Under the pieces are notes generated by a model. It was given only the letters and a program-made list of their open reading frames with translations, ran no database searches and was not told where the DNA came from. Position numbers and translations under genes: made by a program. A stretch of 37,514 bases of DNA from a virus: IMG/VR virus record IMGVR_UViG_3300037488_000591, positions 1 through 37,514 of that record; one strand, given 5' to 3'. The first letter of the stretch is position 1. Every line of letters starts with the position of its first letter. This document shows positions 1 through 9,007 of the stretch, piece after piece.

Positions 1-54
1 GCTCTCGTTGGTGGTGTTGTTAATCTGGCTATTAACCACTTCTGGAAGAAGTAG
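1..54 (+). CDS. C-terminal end of an unidentified protein (5' truncated)
   Basis: Frame 1 is open from the first base to a TAG at 52-54 and encodes the last 17 residues, ALVGGVVNLAINHFWKK. The stretch is hydrophobic with a basic Lys-Lys end, as in the C-terminus of a small membrane protein. It lies 25 bp upstream of the first complete virion gene on the same strand, so it probably belongs to the same transcript. The visible part is too short to assign a family. Confidence 0.5.
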   Translation, partial: ALVGGVVNLAINHFWKK

Positions 55-79
55 CGCGGGGTGCAAGCTGGAGTAACCT

Positions 80-2419
80 ATGGCGCTGCAAAAAATAGAA
101 TTTAAACCCGGAATCAATAAGGAGAATACTAATTACTCCAATGAAGGGGGATTCTATAGCTGCGACAAAGTCCGGTTCAGGTCTGGCTATCCTGAGAAGC
201 TTGGCGGCTGGATAAATTACTCGTTCGGCAATACGTTTGCCGGCACCACGTTTTCACTTTGGAACTGGTCTTCTCTTTCGGGAGAGGACTTGATTGCGTT
301 TGGTACCAATCAGCGGTACTACATTGAATACAGCAGTCAGTATTATCCTATTACTCCCGTCGCCACCACGGTAACCACTACTAGCTACACAACGACTGCT
401 AATAGCCGTAAAGTAACTATCCTGTTCCCAGCGATTAGCTCTATATCTGTTGGTACGTGGGTTACGCTTACTGGTCCCGTAGCTATTGGCGGCACTACAG
501 TAGCAGCAGGAGATTATGAGGTTGTTGAGACTGATGGCTTAACATTTGTTTCTATATCTGTACCTACCGCTGCTACAGGTACCACGACAATATTATCCGC
601 GCAAACCGCTGTCTTTGGGATTGATGCGTCACCCTCTGAGCTTTACCCGAATGTGTTGGCGTGGGGACTTGCCCCGTGGGGTGGAGGTCCGTGGGGACCG
701 CTTTCAGCTACGTCTACGTTCAATCTTTGGTCACAAGGCAACTTCGGCCAAGACTTGGTCATGGCTGTGCGTAACGGGCCGATCTACTACTGGGCGAAAG
801 ATACAACGACGTTTGCCCCTGCTATAACGGTAAACGCGTATGCAAACACGCAGATCAAGACAACCAAGACTGCTACGTTCCTCGGCGCTGTTTCCCTAAT
901 TACTGTTAGTGACTCGTTTGGTATAAATACAGGCGCGGTTATTTCAGGGACCAACATACAAGTTGGGACACTTGTTACTTCCGCATATGTCCCCGGTAGT
1001 ACTACTGTTCCAATATCTTTGCCTACGGCGGGTGTTTCCGCAGGCAATTATAATTTTAGCTACGCTGGTATATTTGCGCCTAACCAAACCAGCCAAGTTC
1101 TTGTCTCGACGGTGTATCAGTTTGTAATCGCCTTTGGGTCAAACCCGTATGACCCCACAAATTCTAGTTCCACGTTTAACCCCCTGCTTGTGCGGTGGTC
1201 TGACCAGAGCAACCCTGCGGAGTGGGTACCGGAGACTAGCAATCAGTCGGGTGAACAGTCTCTTGGGCACGGGTCATATTTTGTAAGCGCAGCGCCAACT
1301 CGTCAGGAGATTCTTATCTGGTCAGACACCGCGCTGTACGCAATGCAGTACGTGGGTGCGCCGTTTATTTTTAACTTCCAACTCTTGATGGACAACATCT
1401 CCATCATCTCGCCCAACGCTGCCATCACGGTCAACAACGTGACCTACTGGATGGGCGTAGACAAGTTCTACATGTACTCGGGGCAAGTGCAGACGCTGCC
1501 CTGTACGCTGCGTAACTACGTCTTCAAAAACATAAACAGTTCGCAAAACATCAAAGTTGTCGCGGGCACCAACCCGGCATACAACGAAATATGGTGGTTC
1601 TATCCGTCCACGGGTAGTACCAATAGCGACAGCTACATCATCTATAACTATCTGGAGAACATCTGGTACTACGGTACGCTGGAACGCAGCGCGTGGCTTT
1701 CCACGCCGTCGAAACAGAACCCGGTGGGGGTGTTCTCTATCCAGAACTCTTACCTACCTACCACGATGCCCGCAGGCGGAGTCATACTCAGCGATGTCGA
1801 TACATCGATAACAGTAGTAGACGCGGGAGCTTATCCTCCAAGCGGTATAATCATCATCGATAATGAACAGATATCGTATTCATCTATCGTAGGTAACACG
1901 TTTACGGACTGTGTACGGGGTGTAAATGGAACTACCCCTGCGACCCACGCGGCATATGCCCCCGTGACGTACTACGTGCCTAACCAACTGCTACTGCATG
2001 AATACGGATTTGATAACGCTTCTGTCAGTGCGGTTGTTCCCGCGCCTATTTATTCTTACATTGAGACAGCAGATTTTGATATTGAAGATGGGCAGAACTA
2101 TGCGTTTGTCTACCGGATGCTGCCTGATTTTACCTTTCAAGGTTCTACTGCTGAAACCCCCTCTGTCACGCTGACGGTAAAGCCACGGACGAACTCAGGC
2201 ACTGCGTATACAACTCCGGTGGATAGCCCCATTGTGGAAAACACAGTAAAAGCTCCTATACCGCCGGCTACCTACCCGATTGAGCAGTTCACGGGGCAGG
2301 TTTACACCCGTGTTCGTGGGAGACAGATGGCGTTCAGGATTGACTCGGAGCAGCTTGGCGTGACATGGCAGATGGGTTCCATGCGCTTTGATATGCGTAC
2401 AGATGGACGGCGTGCCTAA
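80..2419 (+). CDS. P22 gp10-like packaged-DNA stabilisation / tail protein
   Basis: A 779-residue virion protein. The N-terminus (KIEFKPGINKENTNYSNEGG, then CDKVRFRSGYPEKLGGW) is the signature I associate with P22 gp10-like stabilisation or tail-hub proteins, which close the portal and connect it to tail fibres. The rest is rich in aromatic and beta-forming residues. Ser/Thr-rich inserts (about residues 90-170 and 250-330) resemble Ig-like or adhesin-type beta domains, and a segment near 560-620 (GGVILSDVDTSITVVDAG, then a QISYSSI stretch) resembles minor tail-protein modules. The protein is longer than classic gp10, which I attribute to the inserts. A GGAG sits 6 nt before the ATG. The stop overlaps the next start (TAATG). 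The virion role is fairly secure; the exact position in the tail is inferred. Confidence 0.7.
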   Translation: MALQKIEFKPGINKENTNYSNEGGFYSCDKVRFRSGYPEKLGGWINYSFGNTFAGTTFSLWNWSSLSGEDLIAFGTNQRYYIEYSSQYYPITPVATTVTTTSYTTTANSRKVTILFPAISSISVGTWVTLTGPVAIGGTTVAAGDYEVVETDGLTFVSISVPTAATGTTTILSAQTAVFGIDASPSELYPNVLAWGLAPWGGGPWGPLSATSTFNLWSQGNFGQDLVMAVRNGPIYYWAKDTTTFAPAITVNAYANTQIKTTKTATFLGAVSLITVSDSFGINTGAVISGTNIQVGTLVTSAYVPGSTTVPISLPTAGVSAGNYNFSYAGIFAPNQTSQVLVSTVYQFVIAFGSNPYDPTNSSSTFNPLLVRWSDQSNPAEWVPETSNQSGEQSLGHGSYFVSAAPTRQEILIWSDTALYAMQYVGAPFIFNFQLLMDNISIISPNAAITVNNVTYWMGVDKFYMYSGQVQTLPCTLRNYVFKNINSSQNIKVVAGTNPAYNEIWWFYPSTGSTNSDSYIIYNYLENIWYYGTLERSAWLSTPSKQNPVGVFSIQNSYLPTTMPAGGVILSDVDTSITVVDAGAYPPSGIIIIDNEQISYSSIVGNTFTDCVRGVNGTTPATHAAYAPVTYYVPNQLLLHEYGFDNASVSAVVPAPIYSYIETADFDIEDGQNYAFVYRMLPDFTFQGSTAETPSVTLTVKPRTNSGTAYTTPVDSPIVENTVKAPIPPATYPIEQFTGQVYTRVRGRQMAFRIDSEQLGVTWQMGSMRFDMRTDGRRA

Positions 2420-2613
2420 TGGCAGTCATCACTCCCACCAAAGCGCCTAACCTCGTCATACCGACGCCGAATTACGACCCGCGTCAGCATGAGCTTTTGA
2501 ATAACCAACTGCGGCTGTACTTCAATCAAGTCGATAACGACATAACGCAATTGATACAAGAGGTGGGCAACCTGAACGTGCGTAGCTGGCTTGGGCTGGG
2601 GGGCGATTACTGA
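2419..2613 (+). CDS. Small conserved phage protein, 64 aa
   Basis: Start and stop are both coupled: the ATG overlaps the previous TAA, and the TGA overlaps the next ATG. The product has an N-terminal Pro/Asn-rich part (VIPTPNYDPRQHELLNNQLR) and then a helix (LRLYFNQVDNDITQLIQEVG). Short proteins of this kind often sit between tail-hub and fibre genes in podoviruses and may be fibre adaptors. No recognised catalytic motif is present. The position makes a virion or assembly role likely, but this is inference. Confidence 0.7.
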   Translation: MAVITPTKAPNLVIPTPNYDPRQHELLNNQLRLYFNQVDNDITQLIQEVGNLNVRSWLGLGGDY

Positions 2614-2954
2614 TGTCTGGTAACTTTCAGAACATTATTGGCACACAGCTAGGGCAGGGCGCGATCACTATTGCATATACGTCCTTCTACAAAGTGCCTA
2701 CAAACACGCGCACGTATATCAAGCAGTTCGATATCTGCAACACCACAGCGGCGGCTGTCACTGTCTATGTTTCGTTTGTGCCCGTTAGCGGTACGGCGGG
2801 CACATCCAACGCCATTTTCTACAACACGACTGTCCCTGCATACAGCACGTTGCAGTGGTGTGGGGCGCAGGTAATTAACGCTTCAGGTACGGTACAAGCT
2901 AAGGCTTCCGCTGCCGGATGCACGATCACCCTCACCGGGGGCGAAGCACAGTGA
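2613..2954 (+). CDS. Small beta-rich virion-type protein, 113 aa
   Basis: Coupled by TGATG to the preceding gene. The sequence is rich in Thr, Ala, Val and aromatic residues (for example TIAYTSFYKVPTNTRTYIKQ, then AAAVTVYVSFVPVSG) and looks like a single beta-sandwich domain. This pattern is common in phage head- or tail-decoration and fibre-associated proteins. It ends in GGEAQ, with the next gene's GTG start inside its stop region. Function is unassigned; the structural role is inferred from fold type and context. Confidence 0.65.
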   Translation: MSGNFQNIIGTQLGQGAITIAYTSFYKVPTNTRTYIKQFDICNTTAAAVTVYVSFVPVSGTAGTSNAIFYNTTVPAYSTLQWCGAQVINASGTVQAKASAAGCTITLTGGEAQ

Positions 2955-4213
2955 GCATTACGCTATATCCCAGTACGGGATCAAGTGGGACTAACCCGTC
3001 TTACACGACTTTCAGTGGTAACACCGTTGATTCTTTTGGGCGTTTGCGAGTTAGCGCTCCTTTTACTTTGTTTGATAGCCAGAACCGCTACGCTCAAGAT
3101 ATTCACTACAGTTCATCTACCGCTACAGGTGGGACTGTTACTTACGTAACCAATCAAAGTGCCGTTGCTCTTGCAGTAACAACTAGCTCGGGCTCCACCG
3201 CTCGGACACAAACATACCGAGTGTTCCCCTATCAGCCGGGTAAGAGCTTTCTTACTTTTCAAACATTTTCGATGGCGGCGGCGCAGACTAATCTGACGCA
3301 GCGTGTTGGCTTGTTTGATACAAATAACGGCGTCTATCTTGAGAGTGCGGGGTCAACCGTATCTTTTGTAATCCGTACCTATACTAGTGGCGCTGTCAAT
3401 AACTCGAATAGCGCGGCGCAATCGACTTGGAACGTGGACAAACTGGACGGCACAGGGGCCAGTGGAATCACATTAGACCTGACCAAAACTCAGATTCTAT
3501 TTATCAATTTGGAATGGCTCGGCGTAGGTATCGTTAAGTGCGGGTTTGTTATCAACGGCATATTCTATACGGCGCATCAGTTTAATAACGCCAACGTGCA
3601 GACTGTTGTGTATATGCAGACGGCTATTCTGCCCCTGCGCCACGAGATTTTTACGACGGGCACTACGGCTAGTGCGGCTACATTCCAGCAGATTTGCTCG
3701 ACGGTCATATCTGAAGGAGGCTATGAGCAGGCTTCCCAGCAGTACATAGCGCGCAACCCTAGCCCTGTTACGTTAACTGCGGCGACCTCTTTTTACCCTA
3801 TTGTCTCGATACGTTTGAATTCTAGCTACTTCGGGGCGGTAGTTATCCCGGCGGGGTTCACATTCCTGCCTATTGGTACTGCTAACTACGAAATTATATT
3901 AGTTAAGAACGCTACGTTGACTGGCGCTACGTGGGCCGCAGGGGCTGTTTCTGGTGGGCAAGTGGACGTTGATACCGCCGCAGCCGGTACGGCAATTACA
4001 CCTACGGTAGATAGCATAGCTCAGACAGCTTATGCGACAGCGACTAATCAAGCTCAGTCTTCTGTCATAGTTCCCACTGGGTATAACTTTGATCTCCAGT
4101 TAGGTGTGTCTTTAGCTGGAGTAAGCGATACATATACGCTGGCTGCCCGTGCATTGGCTGGCGCGAGTAATACGTGTATAGGTTCTTTGACGTTTTACAA
4201 TCTCACTCTGTGA
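2951..4213 (+). CDS. Fibre / receptor-binding-type virion protein, 420 aa
   Basis: I chose the GTG at 2951 (reading SITLYPSTGSSG after the start) because it overlaps the previous TGA as GTGA and has a G-rich element just upstream. The longer in-frame ATG at 2918 would add 11 residues from inside the preceding gene. The N-terminal motif TVDSFGRLRVSAPFTLFDSQ is shared, as I recall, by many phage proteins annotated as tail or fibre proteins. The remainder is beta-rich with Ser/Thr/Ala-rich stretches and no enzyme motif. It is the last gene before a 41-bp gap, then the internal-protein genes. Receptor binding is plausible but not shown by the sequence. Confidence 0.65.
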   Translation: MSITLYPSTGSSGTNPSYTTFSGNTVDSFGRLRVSAPFTLFDSQNRYAQDIHYSSSTATGGTVTYVTNQSAVALAVTTSSGSTARTQTYRVFPYQPGKSFLTFQTFSMAAAQTNLTQRVGLFDTNNGVYLESAGSTVSFVIRTYTSGAVNNSNSAAQSTWNVDKLDGTGASGITLDLTKTQILFINLEWLGVGIVKCGFVINGIFYTAHQFNNANVQTVVYMQTAILPLRHEIFTTGTTASAATFQQICSTVISEGGYEQASQQYIARNPSPVTLTAATSFYPIVSIRLNSSYFGAVVIPAGFTFLPIGTANYEIILVKNATLTGATWAAGAVSGGQVDVDTAAAGTAITPTVDSIAQTAYATATNQAQSSVIVPTGYNFDLQLGVSLAGVSDTYTLAARALAGASNTCIGSLTFYNLTL

Positions 4214-4254
4214 TACCATTTATTTAAATCTATTCCTGATCGGGGATAACCATC

Positions 4255-5625
4255 ATGCCTTATAGCGGCGCTGCTACTGGACTTGCCTCACTTGGACGTA
4301 ACGGGGACGATACTCTTGTCCATATGGGTCGTGACGAACTGCAAGGGCTTCAGTCTCTTGCTATGGCGCACGGTGGGCATCTGTCTATCAACCCGCATAC
4401 GGGAATGCCCGAAGCATTCAGCCTGAAGAAGATACTTAAATCCGTTATACCACTAGCCGCAGCGTTTATTCCCGGACTTCAACCGTTTGCACAGGCAGGC
4501 GTCTCTGCTTTGACTGCTGGACTGGCGGAAAAGGATTGGAAGAAAGGGCTTCTTGCGGGACTGTCTACGTGGGGCATAGGTAAGATTCTGCAAGGCGCGG
4601 AGACTTTTGGCGCTCCTGCCGCTACCGACGCTGGGACAAGTGGCTTGGCTCAGAGGGCAGCGGGAGCGCCGCGTACCGGACTTGGTCTTACCGATAACGA
4701 ATCGGCGGGTTTTAGCAAGATGCTGGAGGGGAACAAACTGCCCGGCGTGAGTAAATTGAACGTAGCTGCGGCTGCTGGCTACCCCGCTTCTGTCGCGATG
4801 CAGCAGAAAAAGGCAGTATTCGACGTTCCAGAAGAAGAAAAGCCCCGGTATTACATGACCAAATATCGCCCCGGCACGCCTAACCCAAATGCTGGTGCAG
4901 GCCAGACTCCGCTTCTTGGGCAGGGGTATTACAACCCCAGTACAGGTGAACTTGGCGGAGAGTATGTAGACGAATATCCCGGCTATGAGTTTATGGCTGC
5001 GGAGGGGGGAGAAGTTCCTTCTGGGCAAGACCTAAAGAGTTACTACAAGAGCTTGATGGCTCCCCCTAAAACTGCGTCGTCAGATTCGACAGCGCTGATG
5101 GACTACGTTAACAAGATCAACGAGTCTCTGAAACCCAAACCTGTAGCACCTACTACTCCGGCTACTACGCCTACTACGCCTACTACGCCCCCTCCTTCTA
5201 CTACCCCGACTAATCCGAAGCTGCCCCCCGGTTTTGACTTTTCAAAACTGCCGGGTACGAATTTTATGGGGATCAATCTTGGCGGTGCCGGTGGTCGTGG
5301 TGGAGTACCCTCATATAAATATGACCCCATTACACGGAGATACGTTGAGGATCGTGGCTACGCTGCTGGCGGGCGACTGCTTTCGGGTGGGGGAGATGGT
5401 ATGTCTGACTCCATTCCTGCGGTTATCGACGGACCTAAGCCGCAGCCAGCCAGACTTGCTGCTGGAGAATTTGTCGTGCCTTCTGATGTAGTATCACATC
5501 TGGGCAATGGCGACAGTACGGCTGGTGGTGATCGTCTCTACGCCATGATGGATAAAGTTCGTCAGGCTCGCACTGGGCGGACAAAACAAGCTCCCGCAAT
5601 CAACCCCAACAAATACTTGGCGTGA
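4255..5625 (+). CDS. Putative internal virion / ejection protein, 456 aa
   Basis: Starts 41 bp after the fibre-type gene with GGGGA upstream of the ATG. Residues about 60-95 (IPLAAAFIPGLQPFAQAG and on) are hydrophobic and Gly/Ala-rich, like the membrane-active segments of ejection proteins. Residues about 290-325 form a Pro/Thr linker (repeated TTPTTP). The C-terminus carries a block around GDGMSDSIPAVIDG and PARLAAGEFVVPSDVVSHLG that I recognise as recurrent in phage proteins at this position; its function is not known to me. It lies directly upstream of two more probable internal proteins and the giant polyvalent gene. Role inferred from context and composition. Confidence 0.6.
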   Translation: MPYSGAATGLASLGRNGDDTLVHMGRDELQGLQSLAMAHGGHLSINPHTGMPEAFSLKKILKSVIPLAAAFIPGLQPFAQAGVSALTAGLAEKDWKKGLLAGLSTWGIGKILQGAETFGAPAATDAGTSGLAQRAAGAPRTGLGLTDNESAGFSKMLEGNKLPGVSKLNVAAAAGYPASVAMQQKKAVFDVPEEEKPRYYMTKYRPGTPNPNAGAGQTPLLGQGYYNPSTGELGGEYVDEYPGYEFMAAEGGEVPSGQDLKSYYKSLMAPPKTASSDSTALMDYVNKINESLKPKPVAPTTPATTPTTPTTPPPSTTPTNPKLPPGFDFSKLPGTNFMGINLGGAGGRGGVPSYKYDPITRRYVEDRGYAAGGRLLSGGGDGMSDSIPAVIDGPKPQPARLAAGEFVVPSDVVSHLGNGDSTAGGDRLYAMMDKVRQARTGRTKQAPAINPNKYLA

Positions 5626-5634
5626 GGCACGCAG

Positions 5635-6102
5635 ATGTTTAACCCCTATGATATGCAGAGTAGCCCTCGTTTGGGCCTGCCCCAGAACAGCACATCACCG
5701 GGCATGGGCTCGCTAGGAGTCGGCGGGGGTATCTACGGCAACCCTTTCCAAGTAAACCAATTCAGCCAGCCATCTGGACTTACGTTGCAGAACCCCTATT
5801 CGCAACAAGGGATGGGGATGGGCCAGCGTTACCCAGAACAGACGCAGCAGCAGATGCAGCAGATGGGTCAGCCACAACAAGGCATGGGGCTGATGGGGAT
5901 GTTTCCGCCACAACAGATGCAACAGGGCGCAAATCAAAATCCTATGGGTTTTATGGGCCAGCCTCCTATGCCTTCCCCGCCTTCTCCTTCCCAGCCAAAT
6001 GCGTCGATGCAGCAGGGGCGGGGCGCTATGCTTAATCAGCCTATGAATACGAACTACGGGATTGGCGCGTTGAACCCCAGCAACTACATGTCGCAGCGAT
6101 AG
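5635..6102 (+). CDS. Gln/Met/Pro/Gly-rich low-complexity protein, 155 aa
   Basis: Starts 9 bp after the preceding stop with GAGG seven bases before the ATG. The protein is almost entirely low complexity, with runs such as QTQQQMQQMGQPQQGMG and many GMG, QQM and PP steps, so it is probably disordered. Gln/Met/Pro-rich segments recur in the 678-aa protein downstream. No domain is recognisable. Position within the internal-protein cluster suggests a virion component or an assembly factor. Confidence 0.6.
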   Translation: MFNPYDMQSSPRLGLPQNSTSPGMGSLGVGGGIYGNPFQVNQFSQPSGLTLQNPYSQQGMGMGQRYPEQTQQQMQQMGQPQQGMGLMGMFPPQQMQQGANQNPMGFMGQPPMPSPPSPSQPNASMQQGRGAMLNQPMNTNYGIGALNPSNYMSQR

Positions 6103-6117
6103 ACGGAGACAGCCAGA

Positions 6118-6969
6118 ATGGGCACAACAAATCAAAACGTCACTCAGACTACATATACTTCCGGCATCCCTAAAGCGCTTGAACCGCAAGCTACTGAACT
6201 AGTAGGGCGCGCTCAAGCGGTTTCTGACATTAACCAAAACCCCTATACGCCGTATGGTGGACAAGAAGTAGCGGGGTATAACCCGCTTCAGACCCAAGCA
6301 CTCCAAGGTGTATCGGGTCTAGCTCCTTCTGCTCAAATTGGTCAAGCTACCGGCCTTGCAGGGCTTGCTTCACAACAAAACTTTACGGGAGCAAATGTAG
6401 GGCAGTACATGTCCCCCTACATGCAGAATGTAGTTGATCGACAGCAGCAAGGGGCTATCCGGGACTACTCAAGGCAATTGCCGGGGCTTGCCTCACTGTC
6501 TACGCAAGCGGGCGGCCTTGGTGGTACACGCCAAGCTCTTATGCAGTCTGAGATGCAGCGCGGGCTCCAAGACCGGCTTTATGATATCCAAGCAACTGGG
6601 CAGCAGTCGGCGTATGACAACGCCCAGAAGCAGTACAATCAATACATCCAAGACCAACTTGCTTCTGCCGGTCTTCTTGGCCGTCTGGGTGAAGCGCAAT
6701 TTGGTCAGACTGCACAGACACTTAATATGCAGGATAAAGCCGGGAAGGATCTTCAAGGCTTCGAGCAGAGAGGACTGGACGTAGCAAAAAATAATTTTAA
6801 AGAACAACAACGCTACCCGTTTGAGATGTTGAGCTGGTATAACAATATTTTGCGTGGCCTACCAATATCGCAGACGGGCTCTACGGTGTACCAAAAAGAC
6901 ACAGGGGGCAACACGCTGGCTCAAGTTGCTGGTACTGTAGGTGGCTTAGGCGCGTTGGCAGGAAACTAA
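6118..6969 (+). CDS. Putative internal virion (DNA-ejection) protein, 283 aa
   Basis: The N-terminus (SGIPKALEPQATELVGRAQA, then INQNPYTPYGGQEVAGYNPLQ) is a pattern I recognise from phage proteins that lie just before the giant ejection protein. The middle (about residues 100-230) is Gln- and Ala-rich and mostly helical, including QMQRG- and DIQATGQQSAYDNAQ-like coiled-coil segments. The C-terminus is Gly-rich. A GGAG lies nine bases before the ATG. The next gene starts one base after the stop, so expression is coupled. The ejection role is inferred from family position; no catalytic motif is seen. Confidence 0.6.
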   Translation: MGTTNQNVTQTTYTSGIPKALEPQATELVGRAQAVSDINQNPYTPYGGQEVAGYNPLQTQALQGVSGLAPSAQIGQATGLAGLASQQNFTGANVGQYMSPYMQNVVDRQQQGAIRDYSRQLPGLASLSTQAGGLGGTRQALMQSEMQRGLQDRLYDIQATGQQSAYDNAQKQYNQYIQDQLASAGLLGRLGEAQFGQTAQTLNMQDKAGKDLQGFEQRGLDVAKNNFKEQQRYPFEMLSWYNNILRGLPISQTGSTVYQKDTGGNTLAQVAGTVGGLGALAGN

Positions 6970-6970
6970 C

Positions 6971-9007
6971 ATGTCATATACTGATATTGTTCCAGTTATT
7001 AGCCCTAAAGGGCGCGCATTTCTTTCGGGCGTGCAAAATCAGCCCCCCGAGGAAGTTCAGCAGCATGCGCAAACTGCCCAACTAAATGGCCTTCTGTCGT
7101 TTGATGACGCGATGGCTATTGCAGAGGCGGCTAAGAAGCTGACGGGAGCAGGGCAAACGCAAGCTCCCCCTCCCGGTAACGTAATGAGCGAGCTTAAAGC
7201 TAAAATTCAAGCTGCGTTATCTGGGCAACAAGCGCCGATGTTGCCTCAAGGGATGCCGCCTCAAGGGATGCCGCCTCAAGGTATGCCGCCTCAAGGTATG
7301 CCGCCTCAAGGTATGCCGCCTCAACAACCGCCTATGGACCCTCGCATGATGGCGGGACTTGGCGCAATGCCTGTGGATAATGTTGGCACGCAGGCTATGG
7401 CAGGCGGCGGGATCGTGGCGTTTGGCGGGCAAGACGGAAGTTTGGTTGAGGGCGCTGCGGAATATAGGGCTGACCCGTTTTTCTTGCGTAGCATGTGGGA
7501 AAACCAAAATACTGAAGAAGAAAATCTTCAGAACGAACTCGCTGCATATGCACAACGCCTCCAACGCGGTGAAACTTTTAATCCCACAGAAATCGAGCAA
7601 ATACGGAGCCTAGAAAGCAGACTTAATCCTCCTCCCCCTTCTGCTACTCCCGGCGCTCCCGCTGTTCCCGGTCCCGCTGCATCCGACGCTTCTGCTCCTA
7701 CACAAGGGGAGCTTCCGCCGCTACCTCTCCCGGAGTACCCCACTAATACAAATGTAGGCGTGGGTGCATCTGGTCAATCACCGGGTGGGGTAAGCGCGGG
7801 GATTCAAAACATTGTTGATAAGATGTTGGCGGAGCGACAAACTGGGGCTCCTCCGATGCCTTCTGCTGGCGGTTCTTCAGGTACAAATTTTAGTCCTGAA
7901 GTTCAGGCGTATATGAAATCGCAGATGGCTGTGAAAGATCCGGGCGAATACGACGCTGTTGCAGCTAGAAAAGAACTTGAAGGTACTGACCGCGCTAAGC
8001 AGTTTCAAGATCGCCTTGCGGTACTTCAAGGGCGCAGCCAAGACCTAGATAAAGATTCTGCTCAAGCACGCAAACTAGCATTATCTAGAGCCTTTTTTAA
8101 AATGGCGGAAGCAGGGGCTACTGCGAAGAAAGGGTTCTCAGGCTTCCTTGGGGCCGCAAGTGCAGGCGGGAGCGATTACGCTGGCTCCATTGCAGCGATC
8201 AAAGACAAGTACGACGAGCAGCGTGACAATCTTGCTGACAAGCAGTTTATGATGCAGCAAGCACAACAAGACTATAACGACAATCAGGATGAGAAATCCT
8301 ACAACAGGTGGCGCTCACGGGTACAAGACTACAATGAATCACGTAAAAGCGCCGTTGAAACCGGCCTAAAAATGCAGGATCTTAGCCTACAGGGGCAGAG
8401 CCTTGGTTTGCAGGGGCGCGGAATTGATATTCAACAGCAGCAGCTTGCGCAGCAAGGAGACACAGCGTACTACAGCAGGCTGACCGATGCGGGCAAGTTG
8501 CTTAACGATGCGAATTCTGCTAGGTCCATGAGCGGTTATTATGAAGCGCAGACACGTAAAGATGAGATAAAGCGTGTTCTTGGTGAAAAGATTGTTTCTG
8601 ATAGGAGTAACCAGTTTGATATACGGCAGCAAGCCGCTGCCGCAACTGATCCTGCTAAGAAAAAACAGCTTGAAGACTTTGCTAAACTACTCGGTGAACG
8701 CATTGAAAATAACTATGAGACGTACCGCAATCTGGATTTGAGTGCATTGAATACGGGGGCAAAGGTAGACTTGCAGGCCCTAAAACAAATTCAAGAAGAC
8801 CCCGCATATCAGCGTCTCGTATTCGTGCGAGACAATCCACAAGCTGCCCCAAATGACAGAGCGGAAGCGGAGCGTAAGATACGTGAGTTAGAAGCTCAAG
8901 CTGACATTAGTCAAGGCGGCTTCAGTGGTAGTGGCGGCGGAGGCGGCAGTGAGCTTCCTGTAATTCCACATACCGATTTGATGGGCGATTCGGCGGAGCC
9001 ACACTAA
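6971..9007 (+). CDS. Putative internal virion protein with QGMPP repeats, 678 aa
   Basis: Three visible parts. Residues 1-90 are helical. Residues about 91-135 are Met/Pro/Gln-rich with five tandem QGMPP-type pentapeptides, followed by a short Gly-rich block (AMAGGGIVAFGGQDGSL) also seen in other phage internal proteins. Residues about 330-600 are charged and Gln-rich, predicted coiled coil (for example DKYDEQRDNLADKQFMMQQ). A poly-Gly tract (GSGGGGGS) precedes the C-terminus. The stop TAA overlaps the next gene's ATG. Context between the 283-aa protein and the 2312-aa protein makes an ejection complex component the best guess. Confidence 0.6.
   Translation: MSYTDIVPVISPKGRAFLSGVQNQPPEEVQQHAQTAQLNGLLSFDDAMAIAEAAKKLTGAGQTQAPPPGNVMSELKAKIQAALSGQQAPMLPQGMPPQGMPPQGMPPQGMPPQGMPPQQPPMDPRMMAGLGAMPVDNVGTQAMAGGGIVAFGGQDGSLVEGAAEYRADPFFLRSMWENQNTEEENLQNELAAYAQRLQRGETFNPTEIEQIRSLESRLNPPPPSATPGAPAVPGPAASDASAPTQGELPPLPLPEYPTNTNVGVGASGQSPGGVSAGIQNIVDKMLAERQTGAPPMPSAGGSSGTNFSPEVQAYMKSQMAVKDPGEYDAVAARKELEGTDRAKQFQDRLAVLQGRSQDLDKDSAQARKLALSRAFFKMAEAGATAKKGFSGFLGAASAGGSDYAGSIAAIKDKYDEQRDNLADKQFMMQQAQQDYNDNQDEKSYNRWRSRVQDYNESRKSAVETGLKMQDLSLQGQSLGLQGRGIDIQQQQLAQQGDTAYYSRLTDAGKLLNDANSARSMSGYYEAQTRKDEIKRVLGEKIVSDRSNQFDIRQQAAAATDPAKKKQLEDFAKLLGERIENNYETYRNLDLSALNTGAKVDLQALKQIQEDPAYQRLVFVRDNPQAAPNDRAEAERKIRELEAQADISQGGFSGSGGGGGSELPVIPHTDLMGDSAEPH
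7244..7318 (+). repeat. Five tandem 15-bp repeats encoding QGMPP
   Basis: Unit CCTCAAGGGATGCCG occurs five times head to tail, in frame. The first two copies have GGG and the last three GGT at the glycine codon, which suggests two rounds of expansion. A further partial unit (CCTCAACAACCG) follows. Copy number could vary by slippage without shifting the frame. Confidence 0.95.
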
